DNA of 64,000 bases from an uncultured Bdellovibrionales bacterium (GTDB lineage: Bacteria; Bdellovibrionota; Bdellovibrionia; Bdellovibrionales; UBA1609), in contig CAILEP010000031.1 of assembly GCA_903833275.1 (NCBI GenBank), forward strand, positions 223,401 through 287,400, written 5' to 3'. Numbering within the stretch: position 1 is the first letter of the stretch; the number at the start of each line of letters is the position of its first letter. Both the position numbers and the translations under genes were made by a program. Shown here in pieces: positions 1-8,100 of the stretch. The notes under the pieces were generated by a model, which searched no databases, had not been told where the DNA came from, and saw only the letters and a program-made list of their open reading frames with translations.

Positions 1-1064
1 TCGATTCGCCGTCAGATGGCGTCCCGAAAGAATTTGATATTGTAAAAGCTGACAATCGTATTCTTGGTAAAGCGATGCAACTGCAACGGCTATTTCCGAA
101 TTCAAAAATTGAGTTGGTGACCAAAGATATCAATTTGCGCATTAAGGCCGATGTCTATGGCGTTATCGCGAATGACTATCGCCCCGAAAGTTCTGACGTT
201 GAAGAGCTTTACAAGGGCGTCGCAGAGCTTGATGTCAACCCAGAGATGATTGACACGTTTTACAAAGATAAGTCGATTCAATTGCCGGATGAAGTTTATA
301 AGCCAATCGCCAATCAATACCTCATTATGCGTGATAGTTCGAACAGCAATCACAGTGCTATTGGTCGGTATGATGCCAAGCTAAATCGGGTTGTGCCGCT
401 GATTACTCCCGGCGAGAGCATTTGGGGCATTCACCCGCGAAATGTTGAGCAAAGCTTTGCGCTCGATTGTTTGTTGAATGATGAAATCATGTTTGTTTCT
501 TTGGTCGGCAAGGCAGGTACAGGTAAAACCTTGTTGGCCTTGGCCGCGGGGCTTTACAAGACGCTTGATGAAGGTAAATTTCACCGCTTGCTTGTCAGTC
601 GGCCGATCTTTCCGATGGGTCGGGACATAGGTTATTTACCAGGTGATGTTGAGCAAAAACTCAACCCCTGGATGCAGCCAATTTTTGATAACGTCGAGTT
701 TTTAATGGGCTCCGACAAAAAAGCGGCTGGGCGCGCGCGCGAATTGATCAATCAGGGGATGGTCAACATTGAACCGTTAACTTACATTCGTGGTCGCTCG
801 ATCCCGAATCAATATTTGATCGTGGATGAAGCGCAAAATTTGACCCCGCATGAGATCAAAACAATTGTGACTCGCGCGGGCCAAGGCACGAAAGTGGTTT
901 TGACCGGTGATTGCTATCAGATTGATAACCCCTATGTTGATTCGGCGAACTCGGGTTTAACCTATTCAGTTGAGCGATTCAAAAACCAAGCTATTTCGGC
1001 GCATGTTTCACTTGCGAAGGGTGAGCGTTCAGAGCTTGCGGAGCTGGCAGCGAATATTCTGTAA
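1..1064 (+). CDS. PIN-PhoH family ATPase / putative ribonuclease (5' truncated by window edge)
   Basis: The reading frame is already open at base 3, so the start lies upstream. The first visible residues match the end of a PIN-type nuclease domain (VTKDINLRIKADVYG, as in YlaK-type proteins). A PhoH domain follows, with Walker A GKAGTGKT (about 450 nt after the first internal ATG), Walker B YLIVDEAQN and the motif VVLTGD. PIN-PhoH fusions are thought to be ATP-dependent RNA-processing enzymes acting in the cytoplasm. That role is family knowledge and not visible here. The PIN catalytic acidic residues near the N-terminus are outside the window, so nuclease competence cannot be judged. The next gene is on the opposite strand only 17 bases away. 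Confidence 0.9.
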   Translation, partial: DSPSDGVPKEFDIVKADNRILGKAMQLQRLFPNSKIELVTKDINLRIKADVYGVIANDYRPESSDVEELYKGVAELDVNPEMIDTFYKDKSIQLPDEVYKPIANQYLIMRDSSNSNHSAIGRYDAKLNRVVPLITPGESIWGIHPRNVEQSFALDCLLNDEIMFVSLVGKAGTGKTLLALAAGLYKTLDEGKFHRLLVSRPIFPMGRDIGYLPGDVEQKLNPWMQPIFDNVEFLMGSDKKAAGRARELINQGMVNIEPLTYIRGRSIPNQYLIVDEAQNLTPHEIKTIVTRAGQGTKVVLTGDCYQIDNPYVDSANSGLTYSVERFKNQAISAHVSLAKGERSELAELAANIL

Positions 1065-1081
1065 AGGGCGCTTAGCGCCTT

Positions 1082-1984
1082 TTACCAATGCCAGTTCGCT
1101 ACAAGTAGTGGGCGGTCGCTTTCTTCGTGAAAGCCCATTGTAAAATTCGGCAGATAAGGATTGCTTTTTTGGTCAGCCACTTTGAGTTCGGGGTGGTACC
1201 GATAGGTCACGATCTTGGCAAAGCTATAACCAAGCGCAAAGGCGATCGGAAAGTCGCTAAACCAATGGATATTATCACCGACACAACCAAGCGCAAATAC
1301 ACCCATAAGTGGGTAGCCGGCGTAGCTAATCCAGTGTTGTTCGGGGTAGTTATTTTCAATAACTTGAAAAATGACGAAGGCACTTGAGAGGTGCCCCGAA
1401 GGCATTGCATCGTAGTTTCGAAGGGTCGATGTGTAGGTCGATTCGCCCGGGTAAGAGCGCCATTGACCACCGCGAACCAGAGACCCTCGAGGGCTTTCGC
1501 GGCCGGTGGCGCGTTTCAAAAGCTGAACAACGACGCCACTTGAAAGTACCGATTCGCCAATTTCGTACGCGGTTCTTAGCGCGCGGGTATTGCCAGTTGC
1601 ACCCCATGCTAGAAATAATGCGCTTGAGGTGATTTGAAAAAGACCGCTGCTCCAGAGTTCGGCCCCTTTAAAAAATTTAGTAAGGCTCGCGCTGTCTTGT
1701 GTGGGGCGATAGACCGCCATCCAGGTCGAGTAATCCGTTGGGATCATGGCGGCGGTGAGGCCGAGTGTGCCGATCAGCTGTGGTGCATTTTCGCGCGAGA
1801 ACGTGAGGCCCCACCAATCCATAAGATCAGCTGGGGTATTGGTAAACATCTGCCAAAATGTCGGTTCGTGACTTTCAATTTTTGCGACAGCAGCGGTTTG
1901 AATGCTCGGTGCTTCTTGGGCGTTGGCGATTGGCATCGAGAATGTCGACACGATTACCAGTGCCGAAAGCGTGACCATTTTCAT
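1082..1984 (-). CDS. Exported PAP2-superfamily phosphatase-like protein
   Basis: The 300-residue protein starts with a signal peptide (cleavage near ANAQ, residue 23) and has several hydrophobic segments. PAP2-type signatures are recognisable: KRATGRESPRG (motif 1, imperfect), MPSGHLSSAF (motif 2, with the catalytic PSGH) and GDNIHWFSD (motif 3, with its His and Asp). The Arg normally found six residues before the motif 3 His appears to be absent, so activity is uncertain. Family members remove phosphate from lipid phosphates at the outer face of the inner membrane. The ATG overlaps the TGA of the upstream gene (ATGA at 1981-1984), so the two are translationally coupled. A lipid phosphatase is the best guess; a catalytically weak relative is possible. 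Confidence 0.8.
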   Translation of the reverse strand: MKMVTLSALVIVSTFSMPIANAQEAPSIQTAAVAKIESHEPTFWQMFTNTPADLMDWWGLTFSRENAPQLIGTLGLTAAMIPTDYSTWMAVYRPTQDSASLTKFFKGAELWSSGLFQITSSALFLAWGATGNTRALRTAYEIGESVLSSGVVVQLLKRATGRESPRGSLVRGGQWRSYPGESTYTSTLRNYDAMPSGHLSSAFVIFQVIENNYPEQHWISYAGYPLMGVFALGCVGDNIHWFSDFPIAFALGYSFAKIVTYRYHPELKVADQKSNPYLPNFTMGFHEESDRPLLVANWHW

Positions 1985-2625
1985 AGCATAATGCCGACGG
2001 TAAAGTCGCCGCCCGTTTCTTGAATAGCCCCGGCCGATACCGCAAATAAGCCAAGATTAAAAGACCAAAAGCCTGCTTCAGAAAAACCGCGCAGGGCATA
2101 GCCAACCGAGGCTTTCATATTCATACCATTGTAGTAACGATCAAAATCGACAAGCGCGATTCGTTCGAATCGGTGAAGATAGGTGTAGCCAGCATCGAGG
2201 CGAAATAACACACCCTCGGCTCGGTCGGCGTTGAGAAACCAAAAGGCACTGGCGTCCAGGTTGAAATGAGTAAGCGCAATCGTAGTTTCTTGGCTGTAGT
2301 TTGATGAGTATTCTTCGGCGACGAGAGAGGGCAATAGTCCGAGCCAGAGGTGCGGGGTTTTTTTCACAAAGACACCGGGTAGTTCAAGCACCCCCGAGGC
2401 GTTAACTCGGCCATCAACTGAAACGTAAGAGTTTATTGCATCATTAAATTCGCCACTTGGTTTCGTAAAACCGCTGCCGCCTGCAAAATAAACGCGAAGA
2501 GCGCGGGTGCTCGGGGCCGAAGTGTTCGTTTGAGTAGAGCTTTCGACTTGCGCAATGGCAGTGGCCGTATTGAGGGTAAAAAGCAAAAGGAGGGCTAGAT
2601 TTGATCGCATAAGAAAGTGTTTCAT
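1981..2625 (-). CDS. Exported protein of unknown function, possibly a small outer-membrane barrel
   Basis: The 214 residues begin with a clear signal peptide (positively charged start, hydrophobic run, cleavage near AIAQ at about residue 26). The mature part alternates polar and hydrophobic residues with many aromatics (for example FRLDAGYTYLHRF and GFWSFNLGLFAVSAG), the pattern of beta-strands in an outer-membrane or periplasmic barrel. It does not end in the aromatic residue typical of BamA substrates (last residues GIML). I do not recognise the family. It is the first gene of a two-gene minus-strand unit with the PAP2-like gene, which it overlaps by four bases. Confidence 0.7.
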   Translation of the reverse strand: MKHFLMRSNLALLLLFTLNTATAIAQVESSTQTNTSAPSTRALRVYFAGGSGFTKPSGEFNDAINSYVSVDGRVNASGVLELPGVFVKKTPHLWLGLLPSLVAEEYSSNYSQETTIALTHFNLDASAFWFLNADRAEGVLFRLDAGYTYLHRFERIALVDFDRYYNGMNMKASVGYALRGFSEAGFWSFNLGLFAVSAGAIQETGGDFTVGIML

Positions 2626-2725
2626 TTTGAGACGGGTGGGTCCAGGTTTTTTAGGACCGGCCGCAACTTTTGTCCCCCCCCGATTGTTACTTGGTTGAAC
2701 GTTAACAAATAGCCTGGGAGGGCAA

Positions 2726-3088
2726 ATGAGAACATTTCAAATCACGAACCTAGTACTGATCGCAGCCATTGGGATCACCTCACTAATTGGCCAAGCAAGT
2801 CGCGCTGAAACCTTTGCTGAGAAGCACCCACGTCGTGCGCAGGTTAATCGTCGCGAGCGCCGTCAAGACAAGCGTATAGAAAAGGCTGAGAAAAACGGCA
2901 AGCTGACAGAAGGCCAAGAGAAGACTTTGATGGGTGAAGAAAAAGGCATTAAGGCCCAAGAGCGCGCTGAAGTTAAAGCCAACGGCGGTTACCTGACTAA
3001 AGGTGAACGGAAGCAGTTGAATGGCGAAATGAACAGCGTAAATAAGCAAATTCGCCAAGATGAAAAAGCCAACTCGGCTGGTAAGTAA
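2726..3088 (+). CDS. Small exported basic protein with two helical repeats
   Basis: This 120-residue protein has a signal peptide (cleavage after SRA, about residue 27). The very charged mature region carries two related units, each with a pattern like NGKLTEGQEKTL / NGGYLTKGERKQL followed by a Lys/Glu-rich helix. Similar short periplasmic proteins of unknown role (HPRRxxVNRR followed by repeated T-x-x-Q/E units) occur in several proteobacteria and acidobacteria; this is from memory. The start is supported by GGAGGG, 4 bases before the ATG. It is transcribed away from the neighbouring minus-strand pair. The 100-base spacer contains a run of eight C residues (2674-2681). Confidence 0.75.
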   Translation: MRTFQITNLVLIAAIGITSLIGQASRAETFAEKHPRRAQVNRRERRQDKRIEKAEKNGKLTEGQEKTLMGEEKGIKAQERAEVKANGGYLTKGERKQLNGEMNSVNKQIRQDEKANSAGK

Positions 3089-3155
3089 TTCGAAGGCTTT
3101 TCAAATTGAGCCACTTGACGCGGTTGCGAGAAATTGCGGCCGTTTCAATTTATTT

Positions 3156-3665
3156 TTAGTCTTCATACCCGAACACGAAATTGGAGAAATGAGTGAGCCA
3201 AATATTTTCGTCCATTAATGCCGTAATCGGTCTACCCGTTAAAATTGGGTCGATAACAAGCTTGCGGCCATCGCTTAAAACTTCGATCGCCTCGTGATAA
3301 TCAAAGAACTGACTGTAATCTCGTTTCAACGAAATCATTTTAATGCCCAGAGCATTCGTCGGGGTGAGTTTTACAATCCGCATTTTTGTATCGGGCCGAT
3401 CACGCCAAATGGCGGTTGAAATTTTTGTCGCTAAGCAGGCGCATTCTTCGAAGCAATAGTGGGGCGTTCGAAGGTGGGGGCCTTCGTACTCCCACTTGTA
3501 GACTTCGCGACTAGACTGAAGTCTGGCGACCTCACTTTGGGCAACTGACAATATGTGCAAAAGAGTCGGCTGAGATTCGTCACTCTGAGCCGGTGCGCCG
3601 ACGAAAAACGTCACCGAAATTGTGGCGGCAAGGCCTAAATGGATGAGGGCGGAGGGTGCTTTCAT
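3156..3665 (-). CDS. Exported protein with a possible protein-glutaminase/transglutaminase-like Cys-His-Asp core
   Basis: I start at the ATG at 3665 because a standard signal peptide (MKAPSALIHLG..., cleavage near GAPAQS) begins there; an open frame continues upstream to 3740 without obvious coding signal. The mature part contains CFEECACLATKI, then DYHEAIEVL, then KLVIDPIL. A Cys at a helix start, a His in a strand and an Asp in a DP(I/S)L strand form the order seen in protein-glutaminase and transglutaminase-like folds. The assignment is motif-based inference; a structure prediction showing the three residues together would support it. The gene stands alone between a plus-strand gene on each side. 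Confidence 0.6.
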   Translation of the reverse strand: MKAPSALIHLGLAATISVTFFVGAPAQSDESQPTLLHILSVAQSEVARLQSSREVYKWEYEGPHLRTPHYCFEECACLATKISTAIWRDRPDTKMRIVKLTPTNALGIKMISLKRDYSQFFDYHEAIEVLSDGRKLVIDPILTGRPITALMDENIWLTHFSNFVFGYED

Positions 3666-3792
3666 ATAGCTAGAAAGCATTGCAATAAATAGGCTACGAC
3701 TGTCGTCGAGTCTAGATCGAGGCGGGCCACCCGGCATCAACGCAACTTACGCAAATGACTAAATTTTTTCTGCGAAGTCTCCGAATAAGACA

Positions 3793-4101
3793 TTGAGCAA
3801 ACGCAATGAGATCGGGGAGCTTATGTATTTACAAGGCAACTTGCAGGCAGTTTTTGACGCGCTTTATGAGCTCGGTGTGATTGAACCAGTTCTTCAAATG
3901 GATTGGCAAAACGCATTGAAAGAAGTGAATCAAGATCCGGCGCCACTATTTGAGGTTGTGAAGGTCGCAAATTCTTTTCAACACGATGCCGGGGTACTGA
4001 TGGCGAAACTTGAAGATTTTGACGAGCGTTCGCTCGAATACTTAGCAATGGAGGTGGCCCGTGAATACGCAGATTTTCACGCGCGTAATGAAATACATTA
4101 A
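3793..4101 (+). CDS. Small cytoplasmic protein of unknown function
   Basis: There are 102 residues from the TTG at 3793, or 92 from the ATG at 3823, which has GGGGAG three bases upstream. The protein is acidic and apparently all helical, with no signal peptide and no recognised motif. The next gene begins 41 bases before this one ends and carries a good ribosome binding site inside this reading frame, so the two are likely co-translated. Position suggests, but does not show, a link with the cupredoxin-like protein and the CpaF-type ATPase downstream. Confidence 0.6.
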   Translation: MSKRNEIGELMYLQGNLQAVFDALYELGVIEPVLQMDWQNALKEVNQDPAPLFEVVKVANSFQHDAGVLMAKLEDFDERSLEYLAMEVAREYADFHARNEIH

Positions 4102-4657
4102 TTTCATCGCGGTGCTTTTGCTGCCGCAAATGGTTTTTGCATGGACGGTCGATTTTTCTCGCCACCAATCGCAAACCGAAACGAGTGCCTCGCCGGCGGC
4201 GCGAGAGCTCAATTTGCCCGTGACGGGCGTCAGCGCGGATCGTAGCCCGGCCGCGGTGACACCATCGCATGAAGAGAAATCATTTGTTGAGAAAGTTTTT
4301 AATGCGGTCGTGCCGGTGCAAGACCTTGTGATCTTGAATACCGAGCAAGGCTTCGTACCGTCGACCTTGAGAGTGAAAGAGGGCGCACAATATCGCATCG
4401 TGGTTGTTAACGTTAATGAGAAGTCTCGCAATGTCAGTTTTGTGCTGGATGCGTTTTCAGAACATCACGCCACTTTCTACGGAAAAATAAAAACATTCTT
4501 CATTAGCCCCAAAAAAGAGGGTGTGTATTCTTATATTTCGCCTGAAACATCGGCTCAGGGGCGACTGATTGTTTACCCCTCGACAGGTTTTTCGCCAGCA
4601 AGTGGCCCCGCTGTTCCGACGGGTTCAGTGGATGCGCGCGCGCCGGCATCAGAGTAG
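4061..4657 (+). CDS. Exported cupredoxin-like-fold protein
   Basis: The GTG at 4061 is chosen because GGAGG lies six bases upstream; an alternative ATG at 4088 starts directly at the signal peptide (MKYINFIAVLLLPQMVFA). The central region (about residues 85-170) reads like a cupredoxin-type beta sandwich: VILNTEQGFVPSTLRVKEG, a strand-rich section with two adjacent His residues, and a final strand GRLIVYP. The usual copper-binding Cys is not present, so a metal-free or altered site is likely. The C-terminus is a Pro/Ala/Ser tail. The gene sits 13 bases upstream of a CpaF/TadA ATPase gene. In Bdellovibrio the host-interaction (hit) genes bd0108-bd0109 lie beside Flp-pilus genes; whether this gene is related needs a comparison. 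Confidence 0.65.
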   Translation: MNTQIFTRVMKYINFIAVLLLPQMVFAWTVDFSRHQSQTETSASPAARELNLPVTGVSADRSPAAVTPSHEEKSFVEKVFNAVVPVQDLVILNTEQGFVPSTLRVKEGAQYRIVVVNVNEKSRNVSFVLDAFSEHHATFYGKIKTFFISPKKEGVYSYISPETSAQGRLIVYPSTGFSPASGPAVPTGSVDARAPASE

Positions 4658-4670
4658 TGAGGCTTAAGCC

Positions 4671-5777
4671 ATGAGCGGCCCAGGCGATGTTTTTAAAGAG
4701 GCCATACGCAGTTTTCTATCGCCGATTCAACATCTGCTTGATGATGAGCGCGTAACAGAAGTTATGATCAATGGCCCGGGCGAGATCTGGATCGAAATCG
4801 GTGGCAAGGTTCAAAAGTCAGATGCAAAATTTCGTGACGAAGATTCGCTTCGTGCGGCGGTCAACAATATCGCGCAAAGCGTGGGTCGAGTGATCAACGA
4901 TGCGGAGCCGCGGCTCGATGCTCGACTGCCGAACGGCTATAGAATTCACGCCGTATTGCCTCCGTGCTCGCGCAAAGGCACGACTGTGGCCATACGAAAG
5001 TTCACCACCAAGCAAATGACCTTCAAAGACTACGTAAAGATCGGAGCATTGACGGTCGATGCGGCACAGTTTCTTGATATCTCAATGAAGCTCGGAAAGA
5101 ACATCTTAGTCAGCGGAGGCACTGGTTCTGGTAAGACGACACTTCTCGGCGTGCTTTGTGAGAGAATTCCACCGGGTCAGCGAGTGATCGTTATCGAGGA
5201 CTCAAGCGAGTTAAAAGTTGAATATGAACATGTCGTATTTTTCGAAACGCGCCTCACTGACAGCCGCGGATTAAAAGAAGTTTCAATGCAAGACTTGCTC
5301 AAGAGCAGTCTGCGCCTGCGTCCAGATCGAATTATCGTGGGAGAAGTGCGCAGTGCTGAAGCCCTCGAGCTCATTCAGGCCATGAATACGGGTCACAAGG
5401 GCTGTATGGGCACCGTCCATGCGAACTCGGCCTTTGATGCTCTCACACGACTTGAGGCCCTCGCTCAAGGCGCTGAGGCGAAGATTAGCGAGCGAGCCCT
5501 AAGAAGTCAGATCGCCTCGGCTATTGATTTGATCGTGCAGATCTCGCGCTACCCAGATGGTTCAAGACGAGTTGCTGAAATTTCAGAGGTGCGCGGCTTT
5601 GCTGATGATGGCGCCTACGACGTGGTTTCAATCTATAATATGAGTCGAATGCTCCGTCAGGCCGATGGCAAATTAAGCGGCCAACTTCAGCCCACTGGCG
5701 AAGTACCAACCTTTATGGGCGAAATTGAAGATAACCAAATCCCATTTGCACGAGCCAAATTTCAAAAAGCAGGATAG
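4671..5777 (+). CDS. CpaF/TadA-type secretion ATPase
   Basis: The protein has 368 residues. It matches the PilT/VirB11/CpaF ATPase family: an N-terminal domain with VTEVMINGPGEIWIE, then the Walker A GGTGSGKTTLL (about residue 149), the Asp-box VIVIEDSSEL, the Walker B region RPDRIIVGEVR and the His-box GHKGCMGTVHANS. Such ATPases power Flp/Tad pili from the inner face of the membrane. No other tad genes (pilin, CpaB, RcpA secretin, TadB/C) are visible nearby, so it is an orphan in this window. It is shorter than many CpaF proteins, lacking the long N-terminal extension. It follows the cupredoxin-like gene by 13 bases. Confidence 0.92.
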   Translation: MSGPGDVFKEAIRSFLSPIQHLLDDERVTEVMINGPGEIWIEIGGKVQKSDAKFRDEDSLRAAVNNIAQSVGRVINDAEPRLDARLPNGYRIHAVLPPCSRKGTTVAIRKFTTKQMTFKDYVKIGALTVDAAQFLDISMKLGKNILVSGGTGSGKTTLLGVLCERIPPGQRVIVIEDSSELKVEYEHVVFFETRLTDSRGLKEVSMQDLLKSSLRLRPDRIIVGEVRSAEALELIQAMNTGHKGCMGTVHANSAFDALTRLEALAQGAEAKISERALRSQIASAIDLIVQISRYPDGSRRVAEISEVRGFADDGAYDVVSIYNMSRMLRQADGKLSGQLQPTGEVPTFMGEIEDNQIPFARAKFQKAG

Positions 5778-5803
5778 TATTTTTGCGTTGCTAGTTGGCC
5801 GTT

Positions 5804-5818
5804 ATGCATTTCATGCAT
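5804..5818. repeat. Two ATGCAT palindromes 9 bases apart upstream of the nuclease gene
   Basis: Within the 209-base spacer before the S1/P1 nuclease gene, ATGCAT occurs at 5804-5809 and 5813-5818, each followed by a T run. Spaced repeated palindromes in a promoter region could bind a regulator, but no promoter hexamers could be assigned with confidence. The rest of the spacer is AT-rich and shows no gene. Confidence 0.3.
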
Positions 5819-5986
5819 TTTTATATTCATTTTACGCAAAGCGCCAGAAAATGGGCTCAAAAAGTATCGGTTTTGTCGGGTAATATTAGATAGTTAATAA
5901 ATATCCTCACAATTCATTTAATTCGTTGCCATCTGGCCTTAAGTCCGTTGAAAATTTTACTCGGACATAAACAAGGAGGGTTGTTA

Positions 5987-7012
5987 ATGGCCTGTAAATC
6001 AGCAATGAGCATCATCTGTGTTTTAATGGCGACTTCTTTCACAGCAGAAAAGACTTTTGCTTGGGGTAAGATTGGGCACGAGTCGGTAGCCATCGTTGCC
6101 GAGAGTGTTCTTGATTCGAATATCAAGACCAAGGTTACAAAAATTTTGCAGGGCGGGACGATGGCAGATGCCGCGACCTTCCCAGACAAAGTGAAGCACA
6201 CGGGGCCATGGCAACACACGGCGCCTTATCATTTTGCCGACATGGACGATTCACAAACTTATCTTGAAATGATTGATAGTTTGCCGGCCAAATCAAAAGG
6301 CACGGGTGATGTTATTCGCGCCCTTGTGAAGGCAGAAGATATTTTGCGCGATTCGAATGCGTCAGCGGACCTTCAAAGAAATGCACTTAGCTTTATGATT
6401 CATTTAATTGGTGATTTGCACCAGCCACTTCATGAGGGTCGGCCTGATGACCGCGGTGGCAATGATATTGATGCGACTTATTTCGGGGTGAAAACAAACC
6501 TGCATTCGGTTTGGGACACGTACATCATCGAAAATATTCTAAAAAATCTTATGCCAGCTGGGGTCACCGTCCCATCGCTTAAGGCGCTCTTTGTGGGTAA
6601 GCCAGTTGCAAAAGACGATACGGCGACATTTGTTGATCAATTACGAACGCCAACCAAACGCGAAATCGCGCAATGGCAAGACTCTTATTTGATCGATTGG
6701 TCGACGGATTCAATTGAAAATCGTAGCGAAATTTATAGCAGCTGGAAGGGCTCAAACGGCGCTGCTTATCAAAAGAAATATTCTGATTACGTTAACGACA
6801 AGATTTTGATGGCGGGTTATCGCTTGGGCGCGTGGCTCAACGCCATCTTCGCCGGCGATGATTTTCAGGCCGAAAAGTCAGCCGAATTGCGCGATCATTT
6901 TGCCAAAGCATTGGGTAAAAACTACGGCGATGCGATCACTCTTGAGCCATCTGGCAAGGGCCTTGCAATGTCGGCCGCCGAGATCCACGCTCACGACTGT
7001 CACGACGATTAA
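5987..7012 (+). CDS. Secreted S1/P1-type zinc nuclease
   Basis: The ATG at 5987 has AAGGAGG upstream (5973-5979) and gives a signal peptide ending TFA, after which the mature protein begins WGKIGHE. In S1/P1 nucleases the N-terminal Trp itself ligates zinc, so this cleavage fits exactly. Further zinc-binding motifs are seen in order: YHFADMD, FMIHLIGDLHQPLHEG with GGNDI, and NLHSVWD. These three-zinc enzymes cut single-stranded DNA and RNA and remove 3' phosphates. The enzyme would act in the periplasm or outside the cell. In a predatory or scavenging bacterium it could help recover nucleotides, which is inference. The length (341 residues) suits the family. Confidence 0.93.
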   Translation: MACKSAMSIICVLMATSFTAEKTFAWGKIGHESVAIVAESVLDSNIKTKVTKILQGGTMADAATFPDKVKHTGPWQHTAPYHFADMDDSQTYLEMIDSLPAKSKGTGDVIRALVKAEDILRDSNASADLQRNALSFMIHLIGDLHQPLHEGRPDDRGGNDIDATYFGVKTNLHSVWDTYIIENILKNLMPAGVTVPSLKALFVGKPVAKDDTATFVDQLRTPTKREIAQWQDSYLIDWSTDSIENRSEIYSSWKGSNGAAYQKKYSDYVNDKILMAGYRLGAWLNAIFAGDDFQAEKSAELRDHFAKALGKNYGDAITLEPSGKGLAMSAAEIHAHDCHDD

Positions 7013-7031
7013 ACGGACGCAGATCGATCAC

Positions 7032-7055
7032 GGCGCGCATGACCTTTTGCGCGCC
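7032..7055 (+). terminator. GC-rich hairpin downstream of the nuclease gene
   Basis: GGCGCGC at 7032-7038 pairs with GCGCGCC at 7049-7055 across a 10-base loop. A pure U tract does not follow directly, though T-rich sequence (TTTTGTTTG) appears about 15 bases later. This is a possible, weak terminator for the nuclease gene. Confidence 0.4.
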
Positions 7056-7104
7056 GCGCAGCCCGCAGTTTTGTTTGTAACCACAACCCCCTCAAGTTAG
7101 AAGT

Positions 7105-8100
7105 TTGGGCGTGTTTTTCAGCGGTAAAATAACCAATTCTGTCATAACTTTTTTGCAAGGCCGAGGGGCTGAGCGCGGTGAAATCTACGAGCTCACCGAC
7201 CTGCCCGTCGAATTTCTAAAAGACCCAACAAGTTGGCTCGATGCCAACAAGGTTGAGGCTTTGCTTGCCCAAGTTGAGCGAATTTGTGTTATCGATTTGG
7301 GTATCGAAAACCCCATGCAGACGATTGGTCACCAGGCCCGTGATCTAAAGGCTTGGGGAGTGCTCGATAGCGTCTTGGCCATGATCGAAAAGCCTCAAGA
7401 TATCTTTCTTCAGCCCCAGAGATTTATTTCTTATTTTATTTCGCCAGCCCCACCGATCGCCAATATCCATCGAAGCTCGAGCATGGTGGCCTTTGATTTA
7501 CCGATATCGTTTGAAGAGTACCCCCACATGGCGAGCTATCTGAGAGCGGCCATCGAGGTTGTGCCGCTTTTTATGGGGCAACAATTGGCCGAGGCAACGT
7601 GGCGCCAAAACCGCGTATCCGTCAATTGGGAGGTCGCACAGGTGACCTTCGGCGACGGCCAGCTTGACCGTCGACAGATGGCGCCCGAGTTGGTGCAGAA
7701 TCTAATTTCAAATCTCGAAAAGACAGAGCGCGCTTTGCTTGAGAAAACTCGCGAAATTGAAAAAATTAAATCAGAAAATTTGATGGCGGCGCAGTCGCAA
7801 CCCTCGGCTATCGAAGAATTGGCACAGTTTCGTACGAAATCGGCCCACGTGCTCCAGCAAATTTTGCGCTTGCAAGATTACTTCACTCGATCGCAACAGT
7901 TGATCACGCTGCTGGTTGGGCAAGACCGCCTCAGTGCTCAGGTGCGCGAGGCAATGAAGCGTGTGAACTGGGAGCAGGTTCAAATATCGTTTCCACAAGT
8001 GACACAAGAATTGTTAGTTCAATTGGAGAACAAAAATGCCACAGATCACACAAGTTCGGGCCCGCGAGATTCTCGACAGTCGGGGCTTACCTACAGTTGA
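7105..8100 (+). CDS. Protein of unknown function with C-terminal coiled coil, overlapping eno
   Basis: The frame runs 331 residues from a TTG (7105) or a GTG (7111); neither has a strong ribosome binding site. Residues 15-175 form a mixed helical domain resembling the N-terminal sensor domains of AraC-like regulators or heme-NO-binding proteins (helical hairpin DPTSWLDANKVEALLAQVE, then a domain with conserved aromatic residues). No DNA-binding domain follows. Residues about 195-310 are a predicted coiled coil rich in Glu, Lys and Gln. I do not recognise the family. The last 65 bases overlap the start of eno in another frame, an unusually long overlap, and the eno ribosome binding site lies inside this gene. 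Confidence 0.7.
   Translation: MGVFFSGKITNSVITFLQGRGAERGEIYELTDLPVEFLKDPTSWLDANKVEALLAQVERICVIDLGIENPMQTIGHQARDLKAWGVLDSVLAMIEKPQDIFLQPQRFISYFISPAPPIANIHRSSSMVAFDLPISFEEYPHMASYLRAAIEVVPLFMGQQLAEATWRQNRVSVNWEVAQVTFGDGQLDRRQMAPELVQNLISNLEKTERALLEKTREIEKIKSENLMAAQSQPSAIEELAQFRTKSAHVLQQILRLQDYFTRSQQLITLLVGQDRLSAQVREAMKRVNWEQVQISFPQVTQELLVQLENKNATDHTSSGPRDSRQSGLTYS

Noticed and set aside
3821..4431. Two long minus-strand frames opposite the small protein and the cupredoxin-like gene
   Set aside because: The plus-strand genes have signal peptide, ribosome binding site and domain pattern; the minus frames are low-complexity Arg/His-rich shadows.
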